Source: Halanaerobiaceae bacterium ANBcell28 (lineage in GTDB: Bacteria > Bacillota > Halanaerobiia > Halanaerobiales > DTU029). Taken from it: DNA of 64,000 nucleotides. Shown here piece after piece: positions 56,877-64,000 of this stretch. The translations under genes and the position numbers were made by a program. The stretch lies in assembly GCA_037623315.1 (NCBI GenBank), contig JBBJJH010000014.1, positions 1-64,000 on the forward strand. The letters are read 5' to 3'. Each line of letters opens with the position of its first letter. Within the stretch, counting starts at the first letter, position 1. The notes beneath the pieces are model-generated. The model saw only the letters and a program-made list of their open reading frames with translations. It made no database searches and was not told the origin of the DNA.

Positions 56877-57836
56877 TTACAATTCGCTTTCTACACTTCC
56901 TTTAAACTTAAATTTTTCAAGAGCTTCACCTGTATTCTTTTCATACTGCTCTCTTAGCCTCGTCAATTCTTCATAAAATTCATCAAAAGTAATACTGGTC
57001 TCTCGATTATATTCTTCATTATAAAATTGATTTAATAATGCCTTTACATCGTCATCATCATTTAACCACTGTTCTGTCAACACCTCAGTAAAAGTATTAA
57101 CTTCAAGAATACCATTATAATATGCTCGTTGGTAGGCGTTATTTAATACTTCAGAGACACAGTAAAAACTACCTTCTAATATCTCAGGTATAAAAACAGT
57201 CCTTATAGGAGTAATAATATTAGAAATCTGAACTGTTGTATCATTCCAGCCTATTATCCGCCATCTATCTTCAACTAATCTTAAAAGACGAGTAATACGC
57301 ACCTCATAAGGTGAATCTTCGTAAAAACCAATTGTTTTAAATATAACATAAGGAGTTTCCTCCAGCATAAAATCAAGTCTTGATATTACTATCATGTAAT
57401 TTTTGTGAATTCGTTGATTACGCAATTCAATTCTTTTCCAAGCTTCTTCACAAAACTTAAATACTGATCCTACACCATCTTCGCGCCACCAGTTTTTATC
57501 ATCCCATTCCTCAGAAGCACGCGAATTATCTGAAAGTATTACAAATTCAGGCTTATCCCAAGATACATCACTTAATTTATCATACTTATATTGTAGCTTG
57601 ACAGCAGGTTTATACATTGTATAAGTCACTGGAACAATAGTCCCATCATCTAACTCAATTTTGCCTTCCACCACAGTATTTTTTGCTTTTTCAAAATCAT
57701 TCAACAATCTCTCTTCTACTTCCAATAAATCACTTTCTGGACAACTTGAACAAGCCTGTATTGCTGTACTTAGTAATAAAAGTAGTGAAAACAGTAATAA
57801 TACTGTGCATGTACTTTTTAATCTTATTTTTTTCAT
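56877..57836 (-). CDS. Exported protein of unknown function, possible lipoprotein
   Basis: 319 aa. A signal peptide (about 6-30) ends AIQAC, a near-lipobox, so it may be lipid-anchored. The mature part starts with CSSCPES and is a mixed alpha/beta domain rich in Trp, Glu and Asp (for example WDDKNWWREDGVGS). I do not recognise a family. The start is revised to the second ATG (57836), 7 nt after AAGGAG. It lies between two copies of a 142-bp repeat, with the upstream copy carrying the remnant of a 2TM-type peptide that ends at its start codon. Confidence 0.65.
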   Translation of the reverse strand: MKKIRLKSTCTVLLLFSLLLLLSTAIQACSSCPESDLLEVEERLLNDFEKAKNTVVEGKIELDDGTIVPVTYTMYKPAVKLQYKYDKLSDVSWDKPEFVILSDNSRASEEWDDKNWWREDGVGSVFKFCEEAWKRIELRNQRIHKNYMIVISRLDFMLEETPYVIFKTIGFYEDSPYEVRITRLLRLVEDRWRIIGWNDTTVQISNIITPIRTVFIPEILEGSFYCVSEVLNNAYQRAYYNGILEVNTFTEVLTEQWLNDDDDVKALLNQFYNEEYNRETSITFDEFYEELTRLREQYEKNTGEALEKFKFKGSVESEL

Positions 57837-57867
57837 AATCATACTCCTTTAAAATTATTCTTATTCA

Positions 57868-58009
57868 CAATAAAACCTATACCCCATCCAAGAGCCATGA
57901 TAGGGAAAAAGCAAATTTGAAAAAATGAGTCAAGTAAAACTGATATTTTATCCGGCAGTTAACTGCCTCCTATATATTTGAAAAAGAAATCTGTCATAAG
58001 AACAGATTT
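57868..58009. repeat. 142-bp direct repeat, copy 2
   Basis: The second copy lies upstream of the exported-protein gene. In this copy the reading frame MALGWGIGFI runs into NKNNFKGV and ends at the ATG of that gene, so it may encode a short upstream peptide. Confidence 0.9.
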
Positions 58010-58033
58010 AAAAAAATTAAATCTGTACAAAAA

Positions 58034-58063
58034 AGCAAGATACCTTCAGGGTGGTATCTTGCT
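58034..58063 (-). terminator. Terminator of the type II secretion operon
   Basis: A perfect 11-bp stem (58034-58044 with 58053-58063) with an 8-nt loop is followed on the minus strand by TTTTTTGTAC. It is about 110 bp after the secretin stop codon. Confidence 0.9.
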
Positions 58064-58171
58064 ACATATTTATTATAGTTATCTAACACTACTATAATAG
58101 TTCTAATTTCTTATTATATTTAATGAATTTACTTATAAAATTTATTTTATATATATGTGTTCAGTTTTCAA

Positions 58172-59986
58172 TTACAAATCAGTACCTTCCCAATATTCTT
58201 CCATTATCATCTCAGCTTCTTCTTTATATAATTCATCAAGATTCTCTTCAAATTCTTCCATATCTTCACGAAGACTTTCACTTAGATTTAAAACACGTGG
58301 AGTAATAAACATAACCAATTCTTGTTCTCTAACATCTCGTGCATCTTCTCTAAATAATCTACCAATCAGAGGCAAATCGCCTAATATAGGTACCTTCTCT
58401 GTTCTTTCATTAACTCTCTCATGAATTAATCCACCAATAATAATCGTCTGGCCATCTTTTACCCTAATTGATGTTTCAATTGTGTTTCTATTCATATCAG
58501 GAGGACCACCAGGTCTCATTGTAGAAGGTTCATTTACAGTAGGCCTTAAATCAAGAGTTATCTCACCTGATCCACTTACCCATGGAGTTACATCTAAAGT
58601 AACTCCACCACTTACACTTTGCCAGGTAGTTTCTTCATTACCATCAGAATCTATTTTTATATCTCGGTAATAATGTGATGTTCCTACATCTAGTGATGCT
58701 CGCTGGCCATTTAGTGTAGTAATATTAGGTCTGGCTTTTATACTTAGCATATCTTGATTTACATATGACTGTAGTCGTAAATTAAAATCTGATGGTAGAC
58801 TAATTACTGACTCATAAGTTAATCTCCCTAAAGAACTATCAAATATAGTAAGATTTCTACTATCATCTTTATTACCTAATTGTAAAAATCCTCCACTTAT
58901 CTTATCGTCTTCTTCAACAATTTCTACAATCAATGCTTCTACTGTAATTAATGGTATTTCTTGATCTATTTTGTCTATATAATCTGATAAGTAATCAAGC
59001 TGTGTTTGTGTTCCTACCGCTAATATTGCATTTTGTTCCTTAAGTACCTTTACATTACTAGCCGGAAAATTATGTGGTAATAGCTGTGGAACAGTTTCCA
59101 CCTGCAAATAATTCAATGGTATTACCCTATTTGTTGTAAGCAAAGACGAGCTTGGGCTATTCGGGTTACTATCACCAATAAAGTATATTCCATCTTCATA
59201 GCGATAAGTAAAACGTGTCCCAGATAGCAACATATCAATAGTATCTTTTATTAGAACATTATCCAACTTTAAATCAACTGTATCTCTAACACCACCAAAT
59301 AAAACCATATTCAAATCCCCAAGGCGACGAATAGTCCTTAAAACTTCTGCTAAATCAGCTTGACTAACATCCATAGTAACCATACCATCTACAACTGAAA
59401 TTGATAGGTCAGAATGACTATGTCTACCAGTTTCAATTACTCTATAAATGTCATTACTTTTACTAACAGAAAAACCATTCGTTTGTAAGAAACTAACTAA
59501 TCCCAATTCTAACGGAACTTCTCTCATATTAGCTGATACTCTACCTTGAATGTTTAATCCCATATTTATATTTATATTTGCCAGTTCAGAAATTTCATTT
59601 AAAATCTTCCGTACATCACCATCTTCTACTAGTAGAGTTAATAGACCATTCTCATAGTGTATCTCAGGGGGCGCTTTATATTCTTCCCGACTTACCATAT
59701 ATATATTGTCAGAAATCATATCAAAATGATAACCATATGCAATAGAAAGAGTTCTCATAGCCTCCATAACCGTAACATCTTTTAAATCAATTGTAATTTG
59801 TCCTCGTACTGACTCATCTGGTACAAGATTAATACCACTCTGCTCTGTTAACATTAATAAAACATCACTAATATTAGCATCACGTACCTTAATTGTAACT
59901 AACTCATCCCCAAAAACTGTCACAGTTATTGACATCAAGAAAACTACTAGAAGCAGAAAAACCAAAACATTTTTTTTAAATTTCAT
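58172..59986 (-). CDS. gspD: Type II/type IV secretin (GspD/PilQ-like)
   Basis: 604 aa. A signal peptide (1-27) precedes three secretin N-domain modules (about 30-95 STN, 105-175 and 185-265), each built like TIKVRDANISDVLLMLTEQ, then an N1/KH-like domain (RVIPLNYLQVETVPQLLPHN) and the secretin barrel domain with PLITVEALIVEIVEEDD and IIIGGLIHERVNERTEKVP. It forms the outer-membrane channel. The neighbouring genes are GspG-J, so type II secretion is favoured over type IV pili. The start is revised to the ATG at 59986, 9 nt after AGGAG. Confidence 0.9.
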   Translation of the reverse strand: MKFKKNVLVFLLLVVFLMSITVTVFGDELVTIKVRDANISDVLLMLTEQSGINLVPDESVRGQITIDLKDVTVMEAMRTLSIAYGYHFDMISDNIYMVSREEYKAPPEIHYENGLLTLLVEDGDVRKILNEISELANININMGLNIQGRVSANMREVPLELGLVSFLQTNGFSVSKSNDIYRVIETGRHSHSDLSISVVDGMVTMDVSQADLAEVLRTIRRLGDLNMVLFGGVRDTVDLKLDNVLIKDTIDMLLSGTRFTYRYEDGIYFIGDSNPNSPSSSLLTTNRVIPLNYLQVETVPQLLPHNFPASNVKVLKEQNAILAVGTQTQLDYLSDYIDKIDQEIPLITVEALIVEIVEEDDKISGGFLQLGNKDDSRNLTIFDSSLGRLTYESVISLPSDFNLRLQSYVNQDMLSIKARPNITTLNGQRASLDVGTSHYYRDIKIDSDGNEETTWQSVSGGVTLDVTPWVSGSGEITLDLRPTVNEPSTMRPGGPPDMNRNTIETSIRVKDGQTIIIGGLIHERVNERTEKVPILGDLPLIGRLFREDARDVREQELVMFITPRVLNLSESLREDMEEFEENLDELYKEEAEMIMEEYWEGTDL

Positions 59987-60548
59987 TTTTATCATCTCCT
60001 ATGCAATATACAGTAATTGTAATAAATAATGATAATACATCGGAATTTTCATCACCACTTAGTTGTAACTCTGTAACTTGATAAAGCTCTTCCTGATTAT
60101 TAAGCTTGTTTAGAAAATGTAAAATATCCTTGTAATCTCCTCGGAAACTCCCTCGATATTCCACCCTGCTTATATCAGTACCAGTAATTTCATTGTTAGC
60201 TTCAAAGATATTTATAACTTTATTTTCTAAGACTAAGTTGTTTTTAATTGCTTGCTGATCGATTACATTGCTTATTTCTAGCCGTACATCAGAAAGTTCT
60301 TTCTGAAAGAATAAGTTTTTATACTCTTCAATCATTTTACTGGTATTTTCTATCATCGCTTGATATCTTGGTCCTCTTGCTATTATCATTCTATTACTAT
60401 CTAATTGATGAATTAATTCATTTTCTCTATTTAATTCTTGAAAATAGTTCTCATTTAACGGAAGATATACCCAATTATAAATAGATATGAATAAAATAAT
60501 AACAAGAGCAATTATAAATAACTTTTGTTCTCTACTTGTCATATTCAT
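59976..60548 (-). CDS. GspM/PilO-like assembly protein
   Basis: 190 aa. One N-terminal membrane helix (about 8-28, LFIIALVIILFISIYNW), a coiled coil (about 35-95) and a ferredoxin-like C-terminal domain (VEYRGSFRGDYKDILHFLNKLN). This fits PilO and its type II equivalent GspM, which link the inner-membrane platform to the pseudopilus. The start is revised to the ATG at 60548, with AGGTG 9 nt upstream. It overlaps the upstream and downstream genes by about 17 and 11 nt. Confidence 0.8.
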   Translation of the reverse strand: MNMTSREQKLFIIALVIILFISIYNWVYLPLNENYFQELNRENELIHQLDSNRMIIARGPRYQAMIENTSKMIEEYKNLFFQKELSDVRLEISNVIDQQAIKNNLVLENKVINIFEANNEITGTDISRVEYRGSFRGDYKDILHFLNKLNNQEELYQVTELQLSGDENSDVLSLFITITVYCIGDDKNEI

Positions 60549-61821
60549 GTAGTAAATCACCTGCAATCCTAAATGTTTCCATTCCTTCTTCTATATTAAC
60601 ACTTCCAATAAAATTAACTCTGGAAAATAGTGAAGAACTTTCTATAGCAGCTAAAACATCAGATGCAGAATTTGCCTTACCTGACAAAAGCGTTAGCTCT
60701 CTTTCTCTAAAGTTTATATTATAAATAATTGTTTCTTCTGGTAAAAGTTTACTTAATTCTATCAGCCATGGTAAATAACTGTGATTGTTATTATCTCCAA
60801 TAGTTCTATAAATTTCTAAGTGATCCTCTAAAATTTGATGTTCAATTTCTAATTCTTTAACTCCTTCAAGTATTATTTCTTGTTGACTTTCAATTTCAGC
60901 AAGAGAATCTATATAAGCAGTTTTATCCTGCCACCTATAATAAAAGTTTGTCCCATTAACTAATAAAACTAGCAGTAATAAAACAGCAATTGAAGCAAAC
61001 TGTTTTCTATTGTGTTTACGCTTAACCTGAGGAAGTAATTGATAAAAGTCCAGAGCTTTAAGCTTTTTTTCTATACTACTAAACTCTTTCCAGATAAAAT
61101 CTTCTTGAATATCATTCTTATCTAATTCTAATATGTATTTTTTTATGTCTTCTATTTTAAGTACTTTTTTATTTATGATAATATTTAGATCTTCTATACC
61201 AATTTCTTCTTTAGCATACTCAAGTATCTGTAATAATTCTTCATAAATATCCTCTTTTTCATAATAACGAATTCCTTTAACATATCTATTTCCATTATAG
61301 AGCAAAACAAAATAACAGTAATTTTTAGCTATATGAATATAAATATTATTATCCGCATTTGTCAGTTTCATATTATCTGTTAGATAAAACAAAGGAACTA
61401 GTGGCAAGATTTCTGTGACTTCAATCCCTTCTTCACTACAGGTACTGCTGATTTCTTTTATATAATCTTTGCTTACAGCAAGTGCCAAGCCTTGCTTATT
61501 AGATGACTTATTATTTTTTAAATACCTAAAGTATATTTCATTTTGTTCATATGGTAGCTCATTAAGAAATTTATATTGTAAAATATCATATATTTTCTTA
61601 TCATTTACTGATGGTAGCTCCATGTTTTTTGTTAATATTTTTGTTGCTGGAATTATTATTTTTATTTTTTTTGCTTTTTTCTTTAGCTTTTTTAGGTATT
61701 CAGATATTTTATTCTCTTGAGGATTATAATTATAAACTTGATTAAATATTACTTTCCCCTTTTTTAACTGGAGCAACTGGAGAATATCATCATCAAGCAT
61801 AAGATATGTCTGTAACCCCAT
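60532..61821 (-). CDS. PilM-PilN-like fusion (GspL-like) inner-membrane protein
   Basis: 429 aa. Residues 1-260 form a soluble, actin-like (PilM/GspL cytoplasmic) domain, with weak conservation (LPSVNDKKIYDILQYKFLNE; IYIHIAKNYCYFVLLYNG). A single membrane helix (about 276-296) is followed by a coiled coil and a PilN-type domain (LPWLIELSKLLPEETIIYNI). PilM and PilN are separate in type IV pili, while GspL has both parts in one chain. The gene follows gspJ and precedes the PilO-like gene, as in the GspL-GspM order. Confidence 0.8.
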   Translation of the reverse strand: MGLQTYLMLDDDILQLLQLKKGKVIFNQVYNYNPQENKISEYLKKLKKKAKKIKIIIPATKILTKNMELPSVNDKKIYDILQYKFLNELPYEQNEIYFRYLKNNKSSNKQGLALAVSKDYIKEISSTCSEEGIEVTEILPLVPLFYLTDNMKLTNADNNIYIHIAKNYCYFVLLYNGNRYVKGIRYYEKEDIYEELLQILEYAKEEIGIEDLNIIINKKVLKIEDIKKYILELDKNDIQEDFIWKEFSSIEKKLKALDFYQLLPQVKRKHNRKQFASIAVLLLLVLLVNGTNFYYRWQDKTAYIDSLAEIESQQEIILEGVKELEIEHQILEDHLEIYRTIGDNNNHSYLPWLIELSKLLPEETIIYNINFRERELTLLSGKANSASDVLAAIESSSLFSRVNFIGSVNIEEGMETFRIAGDLLHEYDK

Positions 61822-61856
61822 AAACCCACCTCCAATTTATTAATACTTATATATTA

Positions 61857-62426
61857 TTATTCAAAAATTCTTCCTGTATAAATTTCAAGTAATATTTCTT
61901 CTTCCTCTATATAGGCTCCTTCTTGTTGATAAACTTGTATTCTTATAAGATCTGGTAAGTACCCTTTTTCGTTAAAAGACCAATTATATTCCCAATAATT
62001 ATCTCTTCCATTATAAAAAGAATAATCAATTCTACTTATATCTTCACCTAAAATAAAGATTAATCTTTCTTCCGGCTCATTATATTTACTTATTATTTCG
62101 CTAGTTTTTACGATAGCATTTTCACGATAATCTGTTTGATAACTTATCTTCTTTAATAAATCCCCTTTTAAAACATAAAATTCAAAACCACTATAATTCC
62201 CTGTAAATAATTCTTTTTCATTGTACTGAGAATAATATATGAACTTAAGATCATCTTTTAAACTTCTATCCATAATGCGCATATATTGATTGTACTCTTC
62301 GTCTATTCCAAAGGATTCCCAAAGCCTTAAACCTTGATGTAAAAAAACAAAAACTGCTCCAATTATTATCCCTGTGATTGTAATCGCTATTAATATTTCT
62401 AGTAAAGTAAATCCATCTTCCTTCAT
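61857..62426 (-). CDS. gspJ: Type II secretion minor pseudopilin GspJ-like
   Basis: 189 aa. A prepilin leader MKEDG-FTLLEILIAITITG with the conserved Glu5 marks it as a pseudopilin. The C-terminal domain has GspJ-like features (LWESFGIDEEYNQYMRIMDR, RIDYSFYNGRDNYWEYNW). It is 1 bp from the gspI gene. A prepilin peptidase must lie elsewhere. Confidence 0.85.
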   Translation of the reverse strand: MKEDGFTLLEILIAITITGIIIGAVFVFLHQGLRLWESFGIDEEYNQYMRIMDRSLKDDLKFIYYSQYNEKELFTGNYSGFEFYVLKGDLLKKISYQTDYRENAIVKTSEIISKYNEPEERLIFILGEDISRIDYSFYNGRDNYWEYNWSFNEKGYLPDLIRIQVYQQEGAYIEEEEILLEIYTGRIFE

Positions 62427-62427
62427 C

Positions 62428-62781
62428 TTAACGACTCCTTAAAATATATCTACTACTGCTATATGTCATTTCACCTCTAAATCCCTGCCAATTCATTATT
62501 AAATTTAATTTACTGAGATTATTTCCAAGGGGTTCTTCTTCAATAACCCATCTATAATGAATACCATTTTCTTCGAAATCACCGTGATAGCCATAATCTA
62601 AATTATTAACAATTTCCATCATTTTTTTTTCGCTCCAGTTTGCTGCAAAATGATAATTACTATTTCTCTCTGAACTATCAATTATTGTTCTATAGCCATC
62701 TACTAAAATAGTAAAACTAATCCCTAACAAAACTAAAGCAATAAGAACCTCTATCAAGGTAAATCCTTTTTCATTATTCAT
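62428..62781 (-). CDS. gspI: Type II secretion minor pseudopilin GspI-like
   Basis: 117 aa. The leader MNNEKG-FTLIEVLIALVLLG and a short C-terminal domain with the GspI-like pattern ANWSEKKMMEIV (family form A...A). Small size also fits. It overlaps gspH by one base (TAATG). Confidence 0.82.
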   Translation of the reverse strand: MNNEKGFTLIEVLIALVLLGISFTILVDGYRTIIDSSERNSNYHFAANWSEKKMMEIVNNLDYGYHGDFEENGIHYRWVIEEEPLGNNLSKLNLIMNWQGFRGEMTYSSSRYILRSR

Positions 62782-63197
62782 TATCTATACCACCCTGTTT
62801 TCCCGGTTATGGGATTTATCTCATAATAGTATCTATCTTGCTTATAAAGAAAAGAGATTTTTCCACCAGAACTGCTTCCATCAGGATTATAAATAATTTC
62901 TTCTTCTGATTCTAGACTTAATTCTCCCAAATCTATTTCAATATTATCGCCATTACTTAAAGAAATTTGTATAGTATTATTGACAATATTTATAATCTCT
63001 TTCTGTCCACTATTTATAGCGGCTCTTCTTACTAAATTGAAGCCTCTGTCTACTTGACGTTGTAGTGAGTTAATTTCTAAAGTATCCCTAAGTCCACCAA
63101 AAGAAGGTATTACTACTGCACTAGCTACAGCTATTAATATTATAACTATTAGTATCTCAATTAAGGTAGCTCCTGATTCTCTACCAGTTAGTAACAT
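62781..63197 (-). CDS. gspH: Type II secretion minor pseudopilin GspH-like
   Basis: 138 aa. The prepilin motif is RESG-ATLIEILIVIILIA, with Ala in place of the more usual Phe. The long upstream frame (63326) has no ribosome site of its own and overlaps the gspG stop, so I chose the ATG at 63197. The domain after the helix (GGLRDTLEINSLQRQVDRGFN; GWYR end) fits GspH/FimT. Confidence 0.8.
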   Translation of the reverse strand: MLLTGRESGATLIEILIVIILIAVASAVVIPSFGGLRDTLEINSLQRQVDRGFNLVRRAAINSGQKEIINIVNNTIQISLSNGDNIEIDLGELSLESEEEIIYNPDGSSSGGKISFLYKQDRYYYEINPITGKTGWYR

Positions 63198-63624
63198 CTT
63201 CGTCTTCACCACTCCCGCCTTCCATATTATTTCTACCAAAAGACCAGAGGTCATATTTATATTCATTGTGATTACCTGGATTGCGATAATGATAGTTATT
63301 TCCCCATGGATCCAGAGGAATTTCATTTGAATCTAGATAAGGACCATTCCAATTATGTGCATATGGAGGGATGCTAGGTTCGCTTACTAATGCATCTAAT
63401 CCTTGCTGAGTGGTTGGATACTGACCATTATCAAGACGATAGCTATCAAGAGCAAGTTCAAAAATAGCCAGTTGATTTTGTGCTGCTGTTTGTCTAGCAT
63501 CTGATACTCTGTTAAATAAATTAGGACCTACGGTAGCAGCCAAAAATCCAATAATTACTACAACTATTAAAACCTCAATCAAAGTAAATCCTCTTTCATT
63601 TTTAAAAGTCCTTAACATTCTCAT
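63181..63624 (-). CDS. gspG: Type II secretion major pseudopilin GspG
   Basis: 147 aa. Leader MRMLRTFKNERG-FTLIEVLIVVVIIGFLA. The C-terminal domain is diagnostic of GspG: PTTQQGLDALV, IPLDPWGNNYHYRNPG, YDLWSFGRN and a final DEDVTNW. The acidic loop before the end binds calcium in GspG proteins. It is the main pseudopilus subunit that pushes substrates through the secretin. The first ATG has GGAAGG 4-5 nt upstream. Confidence 0.95.
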   Translation of the reverse strand: MRMLRTFKNERGFTLIEVLIVVVIIGFLAATVGPNLFNRVSDARQTAAQNQLAIFELALDSYRLDNGQYPTTQQGLDALVSEPSIPPYAHNWNGPYLDSNEIPLDPWGNNYHYRNPGNHNEYKYDLWSFGRNNMEGGSGEDEDVTNW

Positions 63625-63640
63625 ATCATCCTTCCTTTTT

Positions 63641-64000
63641 TTAAAATGAGATATTACTTAAACTTAAAATAGGTAGTAACATCGCTATTACAATACCACC
63701 CACTCCAAGCCCCATAAGTAAAATTACTATAGGCTCAAATATATTAAGCAATCTATTTATATTATTTTGATATTCTTCTTTATATTGCTTAGACACCTGT
63801 TCTAACATACTGGATAGTTGTCCAGTTTCTTCACCAATCATAATCATATAATTTAAAATTTCAGGAAAAACTCCTGAGCTAGTAAGTGATTCTGATAGCT
63901 TTTTACCATTTTTGACATCCCTCGCCACTCTTTTTACACCATCTTGATAAACTATATTAGCAGCTGTTTCCGAAACAATACTTAATGACTTTAATAATGG
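63641..64000 (-). CDS. gspF: Type II secretion inner-membrane platform protein GspF, 3' part only
   Basis: The last 119 codons of the gene; its 5' end lies past 64000. The frame runs open to the window edge, with PLLKSLSIVSETAANIVYQD then NGKKLSESL, typical of the second GspF domain. The end is KEEYQNNINRLLNIFEPIVI and a membrane helix. GspF is the inner-membrane platform for the pseudopilus. Genes for GspE and others would be expected further right. Confidence 0.9.
   Translation of the reverse strand, partial: PLLKSLSIVSETAANIVYQDGVKRVARDVKNGKKLSESLTSSGVFPEILNYMIMIGEETGQLSSMLEQVSKQYKEEYQNNINRLLNIFEPIVILLMGLGVGGIVIAMLLPILSLSNISF

Noticed and set aside
57868-58009. Insertion sequence ends
   Set aside because: The 142-bp repeats are direct, not inverted, and no transposase is present between them.

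Overview
The window is AT-rich DNA from a diderm, spore-forming relative of the Firmicutes, most like the Halanaerobiales (anaerobic halophiles). Three things point there. There is a full outer-membrane programme: lipid A synthesis, Lpt transport, BamA, TamB, Skp-like chaperones, an SLH-domain porin and a type II secretion system. There is a Bacillus/Clostridium-type sporulation block (murA, spoIID, spoIIQ, spoIIID, mreB/mbl). The F-type ATP synthase c subunit carries the Na+-binding signature. Almost every gene is on the minus strand; the one clear plus-strand gene is a subtilisin-like lipoprotein at 22.2-23.8 kb.

Layout. 0.2-4.6 kb: two exported proteins (one a probable beta-barrel) and an SLH-domain porin with a long leader. 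5.1-14.4 kb: one envelope operon, read lpxC, fabZ, lpxA, lpxI, lpxB, lptC, lptA, lptB, lptF, a DUF3084 protein and a YqgF-like protein. 14.5-17.6 kb: an ABC ATPase plus a large permease with a long extracytoplasmic domain. 17.7-21.8 kb: an LptA-like gene preceded by an in-frame LptG-LptD fusion. 24.0-29.9 kb: bamA operon (small membrane protein, bamA, skp/ompH, coiled-coil protein, lipoprotein Skp, lpxD, YjbH-like protein). 30.1-35.2 kb: tamB followed by a sigma factor. 35.4-42.8 kb: S55 peptidase, mreB/mbl, spoIIID, spoIIQ, spoIID, murA, yueI-like gene. 42.9-50.6 kb: ATP synthase operon. 51.1-56.4 kb: a cluster of unknown function (TPR protein, pentapeptide-repeat protein, two paralogues, a coiled-coil protein, an HhH/PASTA protein). 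56.6-58.0 kb: a 142-bp direct repeat flanking an exported protein. 58.2 kb to the end: type II secretion genes (secretin, GspM/PilO, GspL or PilM-PilN fusion, GspJ, I, H, G, and partial GspF).

Main points of interest. (1) A clear ydaO-class (cyclic di-AMP) riboswitch with an intrinsic terminator lies upstream of the Na+-type ATP synthase operon. (2) LptG, an inner-membrane permease, and LptD, the outer-membrane translocon, are encoded as one polypeptide with an internal signal peptide. (3) The 51-56 kb cluster has a consensus promoter, and several of its cytoplasmic proteins share a domain that I could place only tentatively. (4) At least four envelope operons (SLH porin, lpxC, lptGD, mreB) have sigma-H-like promoters with identical 11-nt spacing, and murA has a weaker fifth. 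(5) A two-gene ABC system with an unusual permease sits between the two LPS operons. Start codons were revised wherever a Shine-Dalgarno site clearly favoured another start.
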